From the NCBI GenBank assembly GCA_949752795.1, contig OX457068.1, positions 62,561,582 through 62,625,581 on the forward strand: DNA of 64,000 nt, read 5' to 3'. Shown here one piece after another: positions 51,680 to 62,984 of this stretch (the stretch's first letter is position 1; every line of letters begins with the position of its first letter). The notes under the pieces were generated by a model. The model was given only the letters and a program-made list of their open reading frames with translations. It had not been told where the DNA came from and ran no database searches. The position numbers and the translations under genes are program-made. The DNA comes from Hyperoodon ampullatus (taxonomy: Eukaryota; Chordata; Mammalia; Artiodactyla; Ziphiidae).

Positions 51680-54600
51680 CTGCAAAGGGCAGAACACAGA
51701 GCAACATTAAGTTAACATTTTTTCATGATGATATATTAGCCCTTTTCAAATCAAGGCATCCCACTCAGAGTCTGGTGACTGCCATTTTGTAAGAAGAAAA
51801 TATATCTGGCAACAAAACCTACAAATAATAGTCATAACTACAAGTCAGAAAACATATTGGAAATCCCTGTTATGATTTCTTTGCCATTTTTCAACCATGC
51901 CCAGATAGCAGTCCCCACAGTAAAATTATCTTCAAGAATGGACAAAAGTCCCACAGTATCAAGTGGTAATTATAAGGTAACAAGAAATCAATTAACTTAA
52001 ATCCTTATCTAGTTCAAAGATGTAATTTCAGCCACTAAATTTTTCAGTCACTAAATTTTTGCTAAGATGCTAAATGCAGCCCAAGATGTCTCTTCCCTCT
52101 TCCTTTGAACATAGATAGGCATATCTTTCTTTTATTCAAATAATAGGTATTTGTTGAGCACCTACTATGTGCCCAATACTGTGTTATGTTTTGCGACTGA
52201 TTCAGGAGAAAACAAAGTGCCTGCCCTCAAGGATATTGTAATTATCCAAGGAATACAAATTAACAAAAAGCACTAAGTGTGTGGTTCTCCCAGAGGTATC
52301 ATAGGAGTTCGGAGAGAAAAAGAGACCAGGGTGCTCAGTGAAAGATCCAAATATAGTCAGTGTACAAAATACATAATATTAGGTTACATGTTTCCAGACA
52401 TCTTCTATAAATTACATTTCTGTGTAATCCAAAGGAAACTATATCTCAGTTTTGCTGTTCTCATGGTCCAAGTTGAAATAATCTCTTAGTAAGAATGCCT
52501 TATAAGTTTCTTTTGGTACTTGAGTAGCTGAATTCTCTTGGATAAGCTATAAAATAGACCACGAATTACCAAATTCCACTCTGTGACAAACAGTATTATA
52601 GTTTCTAATAATAGGTTCCTTCTCTTGGAAATTTGATTATATTTATTCCCTTTTTTCCTTTTATTTCAAAATTCTAGCTGCTCAACCTTAAATAAAACCT
52701 GACCTGAGATTTCAAACAGTCTTTACCTGGTGAACTTTTAGGAACTGGGAGAGGTCTTCTCCTGTAAGAAATGAAAACCAAAATCTTTCAGATAAGTTCT
52801 TGTTATTTTTCTAATTTTCTACTTCACTCTACAAAAACTGCATGCTAATCAGATCTGGTTTCTGCTCTGGAGGGTTAAGAAAAGTTCAGATGAAGCAAAA
52901 GCTCTGCAGTGCTGACCTCCTGGATCCAGGCTGCAGACACAACATTATTCTGGGGAGCAGGATGCACAGAGCCCTGTCCCGCAGCCCAGAAATCTCAGTC
53001 ATGTGGGCAAGAGTTCCTGATCGCCTTGATACTGTATGTGAAACAGAAGTTTCTCTTCCCTCAGAATCCTTTATATCAAGGCAGCAAACTTTTTCTGTAA
53101 AGGGCCAGATAGCAAATGATTTAGGCTTTGCTGGCCACACAGCATTTCTATCTCATCACTACTCAGCTCCAATGAGAAAGCAGCCATAGACAGAATGGAA
53201 ACAGGTGAGTGCAGTCATCTTCTAACAAAGCTCTACATATGAACACTGATGTTTGCATTTCATGTAATTTTCACATGTCACAAAATAGTATCCTTTCAAT
53301 TTTTTTCAACCATTTAAAAACACGAAAACTATTCTTAACTTGCAGGCCCTACCAAAACAGGTAGGTCAGATTTGACTCACAGGGGGCCAGAGTTTGCCAA
53401 CTCTTGCTTTCTACAAGAAAGGTATAGGATTCATGCATGAGTAATAATAATTACACTCAAGCATGATACAATCCCCCTTGAACTATGACTAGTACAACCC
53501 ATTTAACATTTGTCCTAAAAATGCTATTTCCAAAAACCTAGCAGCCTCACTAAGCAAATGCAATGGTAGATATGTTCTGATTCTAATACGTCCATATTAG
53601 AATTGGAACACTAAAAATAAAAATGTTCTTTAAAAGTACTTTTCTTTTTTTTTTTTTTTTTTTTGGCCACACTGCGGCATGTGGGATCTTAGTTCCCTGA
53701 CCAGGGATCGAACCCGTGCCCCCTGCGGTGGAAGCACGAAGTCTTAACCACTGGTCCGCCAGGGAAGTCCCCAAAAGTACTTTTCTTCATGTGAAAGAAA
53801 GCTGGATGTTACCTTGCCAAGTCAGACCCCGTAGCCTTTCCTGGTGGGGCAGCATTCTTCTGGGGGCAGTAGAAATTCTCGTACACGATGGGTGCTAGGG
53901 AATCATCAAGACATAAAACATTAAGAGGCTGATGACTTCCATTCTCAATGACCTGTGAAAAGAAAGACTAATAGAATTGCTTAATTAACCCCCCACCCTA
54001 CAGCTCCATTCACCTGGTGGAGTCTGTCCAGTTTTGCGTTGATTCACAAAGTACTCAATGTCCTTCTCAATGCTGCACATTTCTAAACTCTTACGGACTT
54101 CTTCATACATCTAACAAAAAGAAGATAAATCAAGGTAGAGGTATATGTCCACAAAAATGGTGACACAACTTATTAAAATAGGAGGTTTGATGAATGGCTG
54201 TTTTCCAAATTTTGCTTTGAAAAGAAACAAGAAGACATTCCCAAGTCCTGGACTCATATAAAGAGATATCTCTGATACATATCTGCATTTAAATTTTTTT
54301 AAAGATGACAAAAAATATAGATTTTTTTTTTTTGTAGCAGCACAGAAACCTTGGTGGAAAGATATTTTTTTTAAACTGATGGGACAAAGAAAATAGATAC
54401 CAAGTCCCATGACCAATTCTACACACAAATGCAAAGACAACTGGAGAAAAGTTCTTCCAGTCAATCCTACTTGTTTTCTGGGTGTTTAATTATTCTTCTA
54501 AAGTGAATGTCCCATCTAAGCGAGGGTGGCTATTTCTTAGGAAAGAAGGTGGTGATAATTTGATTCATGTCCCTCTGAGACCTGGGAACCCATGACAATT

Positions 54601-57600
54601 GCTGTGTACAAGTTAAATCTGGATCCCTAATGGCCCTGGAACACTGCTGAAGTAAACCCTGAACCCTGGAGTGACCGTTAGCCTGGGCATGGCTCAGTCT
54701 GCTAGTCCTTGGTACTGTCCTGGAGTGACCCCATTTCAGACTGGAGCAGTCTCTGGGACTCACATTCATTTTGTGACATCTCTGTTTTCCATAAATTAAA
54801 CTGCATTTGGGTCTCCCTTCTCTGCTCTCCTTCTCTGACCCTGAATTTCTTAGAGAGAAAGTCATGGTGGTAAAGTGAAACAAGAGTCAGGCAGGTTAGG
54901 TGTTTATCTGGGTCCATACGCACCGTGTGGCCTTGGGCCAGTCACTGTACCTACCTGGGCCTCAAATGAGGGGGGTGAACTAATAAATGTTTACGGTTCC
55001 TTCCACTCTAATGAATCTAATATGCAAAGCATCCTCCATGGATGCCTCTGACTTACGTTATCGCTTGTGACACATTGTTGTGACAGCTGATTCATGTGTA
55101 ACCACAGTGCATTCCGAAAGAAGTTTATTCGTTCACATTCTTGAGTCTCAAACACCTATAGAAACAAAACTACATGTACATATGCAGAGAAAGGGGCCAT
55201 TTGTCTAGACTGGCTATGACTTAAGAAACAATTTCAACCTTGAATTATCTGTAAGCTTATTGTCTCATTTAGTGTACTCCCACCCACCACCGAGGAAGCT
55301 CATAAACTCTTACTCAGGCAAAGAATGCAAATGGATTCTAATAACATATTAACACAAATAGGACTGGATATAGTTCTGAAGGTAAGAGGTGATGATGAAC
55401 CTAAACCTCAATGTTCTAACCTGAATTCCAGCTCACATTTCCAACTGCCTAATGGGCATCTGTACCTGGGCAGCCTGCCAGAGCCTCCAATTCAAAGAGT
55501 TGCCCTCCTTCTCATCCCCTCCCAGAATGAGTGAATTCAACTGGCAAGACGGTCACAATTGTTGAAGCTAGTTGATGAGTACATGGGGGCCCTTGCACTT
55601 GTCTTTTATCCTTGTGTATGTTTGAAATTTCCTTAATAAAAAAGTTGTTTTAAAAGTCACTGCCTGAACAATAGTTTTTGGATATAAGCAAATACAACTT
55701 ATGGAAAATCAAACTATTCTATAAAGTGGCTGCTATACTATTCAACAGCGGATGTTATATATTAATGTATTTTTTAAAGGTTGACTACAAAACTATTACA
55801 TTTTAAAGCTTCTTATACTGTAAAACTTTATACATATACAAGAGTAGAGAGAATAGCATAATGAATCCCCATGTACCCATCACCAGCTGAAACATTTATC
55901 CACTCACAAGTGACTGTTTTACCTATTTCCCTACCAACTCACCGACTCCCTGGAGTATTTTGAAGCAAATGCACTATTTCATCTATAAATATTTTATTAT
56001 TCATATACGGTATATAAGTATATATATGAATATTACATTATTTTTCTTATAGAATATTTCATGTAGACAGAATCATAGAGAGTGATATTAGGAAGACCCA
56101 CATACCAACCACCCAGCTTTGTCAACACTTTTGGCCATATTTGCTTCAGATTCTGTTAAAGCCTCTGTGTGCTTTCTTCAATCTCTACCATGTTCCTCCC
56201 CCCCACCAGAGATAACCATTATCCTAAATTTTATCATTCTTATGCAGATTTTGACAATATGTATGTATCCATAAGATGTATATGACGTTGCTTTGCATGT
56301 TTTAAAACCATATAAAAATGCTCTTATTTCAGGCTTTTCCATTAGATTGTGGAATTAAGGAAGTAAAGCAGAAAAGAGCGTTTTAGGAGGGACCCACAGT
56401 TTCAGGTGCCGAAGACCGGTCAAATAAAATTAGAAATTGCAAAGGCATGCTGGACCTCACACCAAGGGGACCACTGGCTCCTCTGGGAGAGCAGCTGCAG
56501 GGAAGCAGACCCCACACACAGCCACTGGGACAGGCAGGGCGATGAGGATGCGGAGGCAACTCCCCCAGGAAGCCTGGCTGTGAAGAGGAGAAGGCAGAAG
56601 CAGCAGTGGCAGGCTTGAAAGCTGGAAGGAGCTGAGGTTGTGTGAATGATAATAAAAGTCCACTGTGAAAGGGAGCTGTGTGCAAGGGGGCGGGGAAAGC
56701 CAGCTGGATGGGATCCTGAGCCCAGTGGTAGCAGAGCAGCCCTTTACCACTATCATAGGAGAAGGGAGGGTGCTGAAGATCAGTAGTTCTCGTGTTTGAA
56801 TTCACAGCAGAGTCACCTGCAGGACTTATTAACATGGAGACTGCTGCGCCCATGCCCAGAGTTTCTTCCAGAGGCCTGGAGTTGGTCTGAGAACCTGCAT
56901 CTCTGCATCTCTAACAAGATCCACATCTAACAAGGCAATGATGCTCGCACAGGTCCTAGGACCTCCCTTTGAGAACCACTGGTAAGGAAAATGTGTAGAC
57001 AGGGTGACAGAAACTTGAGGAAGCTTCCAGGTTGTGTCTTTATTTTCTCTGGGACATTGTGAGGCATGTGCTGAAAATGAGGGGGGCAATGGTGAGACAA
57101 AAGGTGTGAGAATAAAAAACTCTAAGCCAGCTCTCCTGCCATCTGCATTCCCCTGTCACAGAGCAAGTACAGGTGAGGCTCTCGACAGGAAATCAATGAA
57201 TCAACTGTTAATTGATTCAGCTACTTCATACCTGTGCGAATCAACCGTCAGAGCAAGGCCATGAACAGAGTGGGACAGCATGGTCAGGATGGGGAAGAAG
57301 CAGAAAGACAAGGTTTGGGGGAACGCATTCCAGTTCCTTCCACTCTCCACTTAGATTCCAGATTTCTAATTTGCCCTCAAGCAATTCTACAGAAGTAGAG
57401 GAAGGAAGACCCGCCCTTCAGGTTCCAGGTACCTCGCAGGCCTTGATGTGTTCGCTCTGCCACTCTTCACGGACCTTATCCAGAGTGTTGATGTGCATCA
57501 TGTACGCCTTGTCTGCAATGGAGGGGAGGGGCCTGGGTCTGGAAACTGGATGGGAGGGGGCTCGCAGACCCAGCCCTCAGGCCCCTCTGGGAGCTCACAA

Positions 57601-59366
57601 GGCTCCCGGGAGGTCTGAACGCTGGAAGGCCATAATTACATCTCACCCTCAATCATATCTTTGTGAAAAATAAGGAGAGGTGGGCATCACATTCTTCATA
57701 AAGAAAAACCAAGCAATTAGCCAGAAATGCTCCAAGGAAGGAACAGTGAAAGCTGACAAGGAACCTCAGCCAGGGTTTCCTTCCACCTCTTACCATTTTC
57801 AGGAAAATTAAACAAACAACGAGGGGTGCAGAAAAGTGAACTACCAAGTTACTTCAGTTTTGGATTTAGAAACTTAAGCAACCACGGTTGTGAGAGGCTT
57901 GTCTCCGGCAAGAAACTCTGGCTGGGAATTAGAAGCCTTTGCAAACACTTGGTTTGGATTTTAGACTTCAGTGATGACAAGGCCTCACAACTTGGCTGTT
58001 TCTTCCACAGCAGAGAAGAGTTATCAGGGTTGAAAAGGGGTTTTAAGATAGCTGTTCCCAATAAATCAGAGTGGGCACCTGGTCACAAAGCAGCTGCCAC
58101 TTGACCGCCCCCTCCCCCCACCCCCACCATTCAGTCACCTGTCAGGCAGCAAGACCTAAGGCAGCAAAGGCCAGAAACTGCTGCCTCATTTGCTTTCTCC
58201 CACTCTCCCGGGTTCCGATATACTCTCCCTTCCTCCCTCTCTTCCTTCCCTCTGTTTCCGCCTCCCTCCCTTCTCATACCTTGTTAATCCTACTGTATAT
58301 GTATATATTCACCATTGTATGGTACATAAAACTACCTTTCTCAGACAGATTTAGGATAACATAAGCCCCACCACAATCCTCCCCCATCCTTGGGAGCAGA
58401 CCCCTCACCTGAGTCTTCTACTGCAGTCTTTGAAGTTGCCAGTTTCACAAAAAGCTGTGAGGACAAAACAAAACACAAAAACAAACAAACAAACAAAAAA
58501 GAGGTCAGGGATGCTGGGCTAGGCTTCTAAAGGCAAAACAGATTTTAAAGCAATGACTGAGCAGAGACAAGTTCTAGTTCAAGTCTAACCTGTATTTCTC
58601 TCATGAGTTAATCATTCAACTTGCCCTCTAATCTTTTTTTTTTTTTTTTTTTTTTTTGCGGTACGCGGGCCTCTCGCTGTTGTGGCTCCTCCCGTTGCGG
58701 ACCACAGGCTCTGGACGCGCAGGCTCAGCGGCCATGGCTCACGGGCCCAGCCGCTCCACGGCATGTGGGATCCTCCCAGACCGGGGCACGAACCCGTGTC
58801 CCCTGCATCGGCAGGCGGACTCTCAACCACTGCGCCACCAGGGAAGCCCTTGCCCTCTAACCTTAATGCCATTGGAAAATGGCCATCAAGCATCTTGCCC
58901 TACATCTTCCTAAAAACATATCCCTCTCTACCTTCTGATTGCTGACAACCTTATATCCAGATTTTATAAAATTAAATGTATAAAACACCCAAGCAGGAGG
59001 CAGCCTAGCTGTCAAGAATACATGAGCTGAGTTTTGAAAAAAGACGAAAACATCAGAACCCCCTCCCCTGTGGCTATGCTTCTCCCGCTCTTCCCCAACC
59101 CCCAAAATAGGACAAGGGTTTTTCTGGCTCAGAGGACTCTAATCGCCTGAAGGAAGGTATTGCCAGGAGCTTAGGGTGCAAGTCCATTTTTTATTAAGAC
59201 TCTTAATTGGCTTTAACTCGACATATGTAAGTCTCGGAGTTTTCAGGCTGTCTGCTCTCCCAGGTACCTTTTCTTGTTGCTTCGGGGTCACCACGTTGGC
59301 ACTCCGGTGGACAGCCTGCTCTGCTTCATCTTTGTCTCGGCATTTCTGCTCGTAGTTCTTCTTTGC
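51630..59366 (-). CDS. PSTPIP2: PSTPIP2, C-terminal part (8 coding exons, 5' part beyond the right edge)
   Basis: Proline-serine-threonine phosphatase-interacting protein 2 (MAYP), a membrane-bending F-BAR adaptor of macrophages and osteoclast precursors that binds PEST-type phosphatases and restrains IL-1-driven autoinflammation. The join on the minus strand is 59366-59268, 58454-58409, 57512-57433, 55155-55057, 54110-54014, 53894-53813, 52761-52727, 51679-51630. It totals 588 bp: 195 residues plus stop, corresponding to about the last 195 of 334 human residues. It covers the second half of the F-BAR domain (KNYEQKCRDKDEAEQAV to YFVNQRKTGQ) and the short Pro-rich, Tyr-containing tail. There is no SH3 domain, as expected of PSTPIP2 versus PSTPIP1. 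All phases agree. Exons for the first ~139 residues are not in 59367-64000. Confidence 0.95.
51680..52726. other. PSTPIP2 intron, nothing firm
   Basis: 52138-52260 resembles a very old LINE or MIR relic (tatttgttgagcacctactatgtgccc). No other feature seen. Confidence 0.45.
52727..52761 (-). CDS. PSTPIP2: PSTPIP2 mini-exon (Pro-rich)
   Basis: 35 bp, phase 2 in and 1 out, acceptor TTTCTTACAG, donor GTAAAG. Encodes (R)RRPLPVPKSSP(D). The phase fit on both sides and the match to human RRGPLPIPKSSP make it secure despite its size. A Gly of human is Arg here. Confidence 0.9.
52762..53631. other. PSTPIP2 intron with DNA transposon relic
   Basis: Contains the hAT-like element at 53080-53410. The remainder is unassigned. 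Confidence 0.5.
53080..53410 (+). repeat. hAT-Charlie-like DNA transposon relic
   Basis: Known mammalian pattern: gcaaactttttctgtaaagggccagatag ... aggctttgctggccacac ... gagaaagcagccatagac at the left and gggggccagagtttgccaactcttg at the right, the latter forming an imperfect inverted terminus. Non-autonomous, no transposase. Confidence 0.7.
53645..53771 (-). repeat. CHR-type SINE, short copy
   Basis: Reverse orientation: T-run, ggccacactgcggcatgtgggatc, head gtccgccagggaagtcc. Duplicate aaaagtacttttc at 53633-53645 and 53774-53786. Confidence 0.92.
53813..53894 (-). CDS. PSTPIP2: PSTPIP2 exon (APIVYENFYCPQKN...)
   Basis: 82 bp, phase 1 in and 2 out, acceptor TCCCTAG, donor GTAACA. Encodes (A)PIVYENFYCPQKNAAPPGKA then TGSDLA(R). 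A CHR SINE lies only about 40 bp from its donor. Confidence 0.93.
54014..54110 (-). CDS. PSTPIP2: PSTPIP2 exon (MYEEVRKSLEMCSIEKDIEYF...)
   Basis: 97 bp, phase 0 in and 1 out, acceptor TTTTTGTTAG, donor GTGAAT. Encodes MYEEVRKSLEMCSIEKDIEY then FVNQRKTGQTPP, the end of the F-BAR domain. Confidence 0.93.
54111..55056. other. PSTPIP2 intron
   Basis: 54880-55020 contains a MIR fragment (accgtgtggccttgggccagtcactgtacctacctgggcctca). The rest, including the minus open frames at 54530-54923, has no recognisable content. Confidence 0.5.
55057..55155 (-). CDS. PSTPIP2: PSTPIP2 exon (VFETQECERINFFRNALW...)
   Basis: 99 bp, 33 codons, phase 0, acceptor TTTCTATAG, donor GTAAGT. Encodes VFETQECERINFFRNALWLH and MNQLSQQCVTSDN. 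The last codon is AAC (Asn), where human has Glu, so the exon ends in C rather than the usual G; the full-consensus donor may compensate. The NALW segment matches the Trp-containing part of the family linked to PEST-phosphatase binding. Confidence 0.93.
55156..57432. other. PSTPIP2 intron
   Basis: 55820-56230 holds two related old-repeat fragments (gaatagcataatgaatccccatgtacccatcacc and agacccacataccaaccacccagc). 56779-56993 is MER5A. 55156-55800 and 56340-56770 show nothing recognised. Confidence 0.5.
56779..56993 (+). repeat. MER5A-type hAT transposon
   Basis: Terminal inverted repeats cagtagttctcg and gagaaccactgg enclose gcagagtcacctgcaggacttatt and agagtttcttccagaggcctggag, the MER5A pattern. 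Non-autonomous. Confidence 0.8.
57433..57512 (-). CDS. PSTPIP2: PSTPIP2 exon (KAYMMHINTLDKVREEW...)
   Basis: 80 bp, phase 1 in and 0 out, acceptor CATTGCAG, donor GTACCT. Encodes (D)KAYMMHINTLDKVREEWQSE then HIKACE, F-BAR helix. Confidence 0.93.
57513..58408. other. PSTPIP2 intron, nothing recognised
   Basis: Unique sequence with a pyrimidine-rich part near 58190-58280. The two short open frames at 57826-58364 are not supported as exons. Confidence 0.5.
58409..58454 (-). CDS. PSTPIP2: PSTPIP2 exon (LFVKLATSKTAVEDS)
   Basis: 46 bp, phase 0 in and 1 out, acceptor CCTCACAG, donor GTGAGG. A very short exon found by reading the splice sites; identical in peptide to the human protein as I remember it. 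Confidence 0.92.
58455..59267. other. PSTPIP2 intron with (AAAC)n and CHR SINE
   Basis: 58476-58500 is a short (aaac)n run. A young CHR SINE follows at 58634-58849. The rest is unassigned. Confidence 0.55.
58634..58849 (-). repeat. CHR SINE, young cetacean subfamily
   Basis: Reverse orientation: 23-T run, gcggtacgcgggcctctcgctg at the left, head ccaccagggaagccc right. Duplicate ttgccctctaa on both sides. Confidence 0.96.
59268..59366 (-). CDS. PSTPIP2: PSTPIP2 exon (F-BAR, AKKNYEQK...)
   Basis: 99 bp, 33 codons, phase 0 at both ends, acceptor ACTACAAAG (weak pyrimidine tract), donor GTACCT. Encodes AKKNYEQKCRDKDEAEQAVH and on to VVTPKQQEK, part of the long F-BAR helices. The first exon visible from the right. 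Confidence 0.93.
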
Positions 59367-60361
59367 CTTTGTAGTTATGAGCCAAAAGAGGATCAAAACA
59401 GAGACGGTGACCCTGAGGAGCAGCCACCCTAGCCCCCCACGCCCAGGAGAGAAGAGGGCTCACTGATTAGGGCTCTGATCACCACTAGACTGGGGGCACT
59501 CAGAGGACATGCTCTTTCTTATCTATCTTTGGAAGGTCTCTCCAGCCCTTTTCCAAATCATGTATGTAGTGGCAACCTGATCAAGGAAGTAACGACTCCT
59601 ATTTGGCAAAAACAAAGTACATGAGCTTTAAAAATTTACTGAAACAAAAGATGGAATTTGAAATAGGCAAAATCAAACACTTATTTAACTATAGGACGTG
59701 AATATGTAATATTCATAACCCTCAGAACTTAGATGCAATCACTTGGTCCTGGTAACTGTAACTATGTTTCAGTATTCTAACGTGCCTCCTCATAGCATGT
59801 GGACAGTGGGGAGGGCATCAATCCCATCATTTCTGTAGCTCAAGGATAGTCATGTTCCTTCTTGATTTATAGAATTCTGTTTTAGCTAGTTTAAAAGTAA
59901 GCCGTGGTCTCTCCTGTGCTACCATTACTATCAGCAGTATGAAAATAGTTCACAAACTACAGTTAGTGAATCAAATAATTTTCTGTTTCAACTCTTGAAG
60001 CAAAGACTTAACTTGTTCAAACAAAGCAAAACTGTGCATCAGTTGGCTAACAAATAAAAATGATACTCCCCCCAAAAAATGCTTGACTAAGAATCAAGAC
60101 ACCTTTGCAGAGATGGTTTGTGCTCAACAAATATCCCACGTGCTTTCCTACATTTCTCAGCATCCCCTGCAGTTCAGTTGGGGTTAACCTTTCAGTAAAC
60201 AACCTTATAATTCTCTCTGCTACACACACATAGAAACAAAAGTTCATAACTTTTCTTAATTACAAGCACATAAGATATTCATGCAACAATTCTTTTCTTA
60301 TGCAACAATATCTTATAGACACTTCTCTGTATCAAGCATGAAGCCTGCAGCTGAACACTTT
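59367..60361. other. PSTPIP2 intron, nothing recognised
   Basis: Unique sequence upstream of the first visible PSTPIP2 exon. I searched for the preceding exon (the KTELIMDAIHKQKS region of human) and did not find it. Confidence 0.5.
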
Positions 60362-61665
60362 AAAAAAAAATTTTATTGGAGTATTGTTGATTTACAATGT
60401 TGTGTTAGTTTCTGCTGTACAGCAAAGTGAATCAGTTATAAATATACATATATATCCACTCTTTTTTAGATTCTTTTCCCATATAGGTCATTACAGAGTA
60501 TTGAGTAGAGTTCCCCATGCCATACAGTAGGTCCTTATTAGTCATCTATTTTATATATAGTAGTGTGTATATGTCAATCCCAATCTTCCAATTTATCCCT
60601 CCCCTCCTCTCCCTGCTGGTAATCATAAGTTTGTTTCCAATATCTGTTAAGTCTGTTTCTGTTTTGTAAATAAGTTCATTTGTGCCCTTTTTTTAGGTTC
60701 CACATATAAGCAATATCATATATTTGTCTTCCTGTGTCTGACTTACTTCACTCAGTATGACAATCTCTAGATCCGTTGCTGCAAATGGCATTATTTAGTT
60801 CTTTTTTTATGGCTGAGTAATATTCCATTGTATATATGTACCACATCTTTTTTATCCATTCTTCTATTGATGGACATTTGGTTGTTTCCATGTCCTGGCT
60901 ATTGTAAATAGTGCTACAATGAGCATTGGGGTGCCTGTTATCTTTTCAAATTATGGTTTTCTCCAGATATATGCCCAGGAGTAGGATTGCTGGATGATAT
61001 GGTAGTTCTATTTTTAGTTCTTTAATGAACCTCTATACTGTTCTCCATATTACAATTTACATTCCCACCAACAGTGTAGGAGGATTCCTTTTTTTCTCCA
61101 CATCTTCTCCAGCATTTATTGTTTGTAGATTTTTTTTTTTTTTTTTTTTTTTGCAGTATGCAGGCCTCTCACTGCTGTGGCCTCTCCCGTTGTGGAGCAC
61201 AGGCTCCGGATGCACAGGCTCAGCGGCCATGGCTCACGGGCCCAGCCACTCCGCGGCACATGGGATCCTCCTGGACCGGGGCATGAACTCGCGTCCCCTG
61301 AATTGGCAGGTGGAATCTCAACCACTGCGCCACCAGGGAAGCCCTGTAGATTTTTTGATGATGGGCATTCTGACTGGTGTGAAGTGATACCTCATTGTAG
61401 TTTTGGTTTGCATTTCTCTAATAATTAGTGATGTTGAGCATCTTTTCATGAGCTTTTTGGCCCCCTGTATGTCTTCTTAGGAGAAATGTCTATTTAGATC
61501 TTCTGCCCATTTTGTGACTGGGTTGTTTGTTTTTTTGTTATTGAGCTGTATGAGCTGTTTGAATATTTTGGAGATTTATCCCTTGTCGGTCACTTCATTT
61601 GCAAGTATTTTCTCCCATTCTATGGGTTATCTTTTCTTTTTGTTCCTGGTTTCCTTTGCTATGCT
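60362..61665 (-). repeat. L1 3' end, reverse orientation
   Basis: T-rich start then ttttattggagtattgttgatttacaatg, the L1 3'UTR, and decayed ORF2 end to about 61665. Duplicate agctgaacactttta/agctgaacacttt at both ends (60348-60361 and 61666-61680). Interrupted by a young CHR SINE at 61136-61345. Confidence 0.88.
61136..61345 (-). repeat. CHR SINE, young cetacean subfamily, inside L1
   Basis: Reverse orientation, T-run left, head ccaccagggaagccc right. Duplicate tgtagatttttt. It sits at the same position of the L1 sequence where 34694/35033/37977 insertions occurred in another L1 copy. Confidence 0.94.
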
Positions 61666-61679
61666 GTAGCTGAACACTT

Positions 61680-62211
61680 TTAATGGTTGTAAATACACAC
61701 ACATACATATATAAATGCCATAATTTTCTTAACCAACTCTCTACTGGTGGACATTTACCTTATCTCCCATTTTGTATAACATAAAAATACTCTGATTTTT
61801 ATTTTGGGTAGTGTGAATTTATAGGTCAGATTCCTAGAAGTGTAATTGTTTTCACTAATTCATACTCCTATAAACACGTATGTGAGGGTATATGGCCTCA
61901 TGCTCTTACCAACACCAAAATAAGACAATGTTTTTAAACTTTTCTATTACTAGAGTTGAGAATGTTGGTATATGCCTTGTTTTATTTGTATTTATTTCAT
62001 TACTAAGGTGATATGTCATTTCTACTTCATGTCTTTTACCTACATTTTTTTGGGCACATTCTTCATTTTAATTGATTTTTAAGAGTTCAGTCTATACTAG
62101 GAACACTAACTGGTTATAAATTATATAAGTTACTAATATTTTTCCCCATTTGTTCTCACGTATAAGATGATATTTTTTTCTTTTGCTCTAAAGAAGTCTT
62201 AAATTTTTTTA
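61680..62211. other. PSTPIP2 intron, nothing firm
   Basis: AT-rich sequence, possibly an old L1 3' relic (aaccaactctctactggtggacattta). No gene seen. Confidence 0.4.
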
Positions 62212-62409
62212 TACTTTTTTTTTTTTTGACTGCACTGGGTCTTAGTTGCTGCACACAGGATTTTTTAGTTGCAGTTTGCGAACTCTTAATTGTGGCCTGA
62301 GAACTCTTATTGGTGGCATGTGGGATCTAGTTCCCTGACCAGGGATCAAACCCGGGCCCCCCTGCACTGGGAGTGCTCAGTCTTAGCCACAGGACCACCA
62401 GGGAAGTCC
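62212..62409 (-). repeat. CHR-type SINE, older copy
   Basis: Reverse orientation: T-run, gactgcactgggtcttagttgctgc, head ccaccagggaagtccc. Duplicate aagtcttaaatttt on both sides. Confidence 0.9.
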
Positions 62410-62545
62410 CAAAAAGTCTTAAATTTTAATATCAGTTATCAATCTTTCTCTTTCTTGCATTATTTTTTTAATATGACATATTAAGCATTTTTTCTCTGTT
62501 GTTACATAGTCCTCATAATAATATTTTTAAAGCTTACACAATTTA

Positions 62546-62755
62546 GGGGCTTCCCTGGTGGCGCAGTGGTTGAGAGTTCGCCTGCCGATGCAGGGGACAT
62601 GGGTTCGTGCCCCGGTCTGGGAGGATCCCACATGCCACGGAGCGGCTGGGCCCGTGAGCCATGGCCGCTGAGCCTGCGCGTCCGGAGCTGTGCTCCGCAA
62701 CAGGAGAGGCCACAACAGTGAGAGGCCCACATACCGCAAAAAAAAAAAAAAAAAA
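62546..62755 (+). repeat. CHR SINE, young cetacean subfamily
   Basis: gggcttccctggtggcgcag head, ataccgc and an A-run tail. Perfect duplicate aagcttacacaattta at both sides. Confidence 0.96.
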
Positions 62756-62984
62756 AGCTTACACAATTTAATCTTTCTCCATTTTTGTCACTAAATCATC
62801 TACATTATAGTTTTCATTATAGGTAGTGAACACGGTAGTGCATTTTGTTTTTCTTATTTTGGATGATTTCCTAAAGATAGAGTCTTAGATTCTTAGCGTA
62901 AGATTGATGGGGTATGATCACATTTATGGCTCTAAAAGCATATCGTAAAATATCGTTTTAAAAGGTTATATGGGCTCCAGAGAA

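Noticed and set aside
56383..56853. 156-codon minus frame in a PSTPIP2 intron
   Set aside because: Low-complexity Pro/Ser/Leu translation, overlaps a MER5A element and another frame, and does not fit the PSTPIP2 exon series.
1625..62755. tRNA-like A and B boxes in the CHR SINE heads as tRNA genes
   Set aside because: They are pol III promoters of SINEs followed by SINE bodies and A-tails; no cloverleaf with intact acceptor stem was seen.
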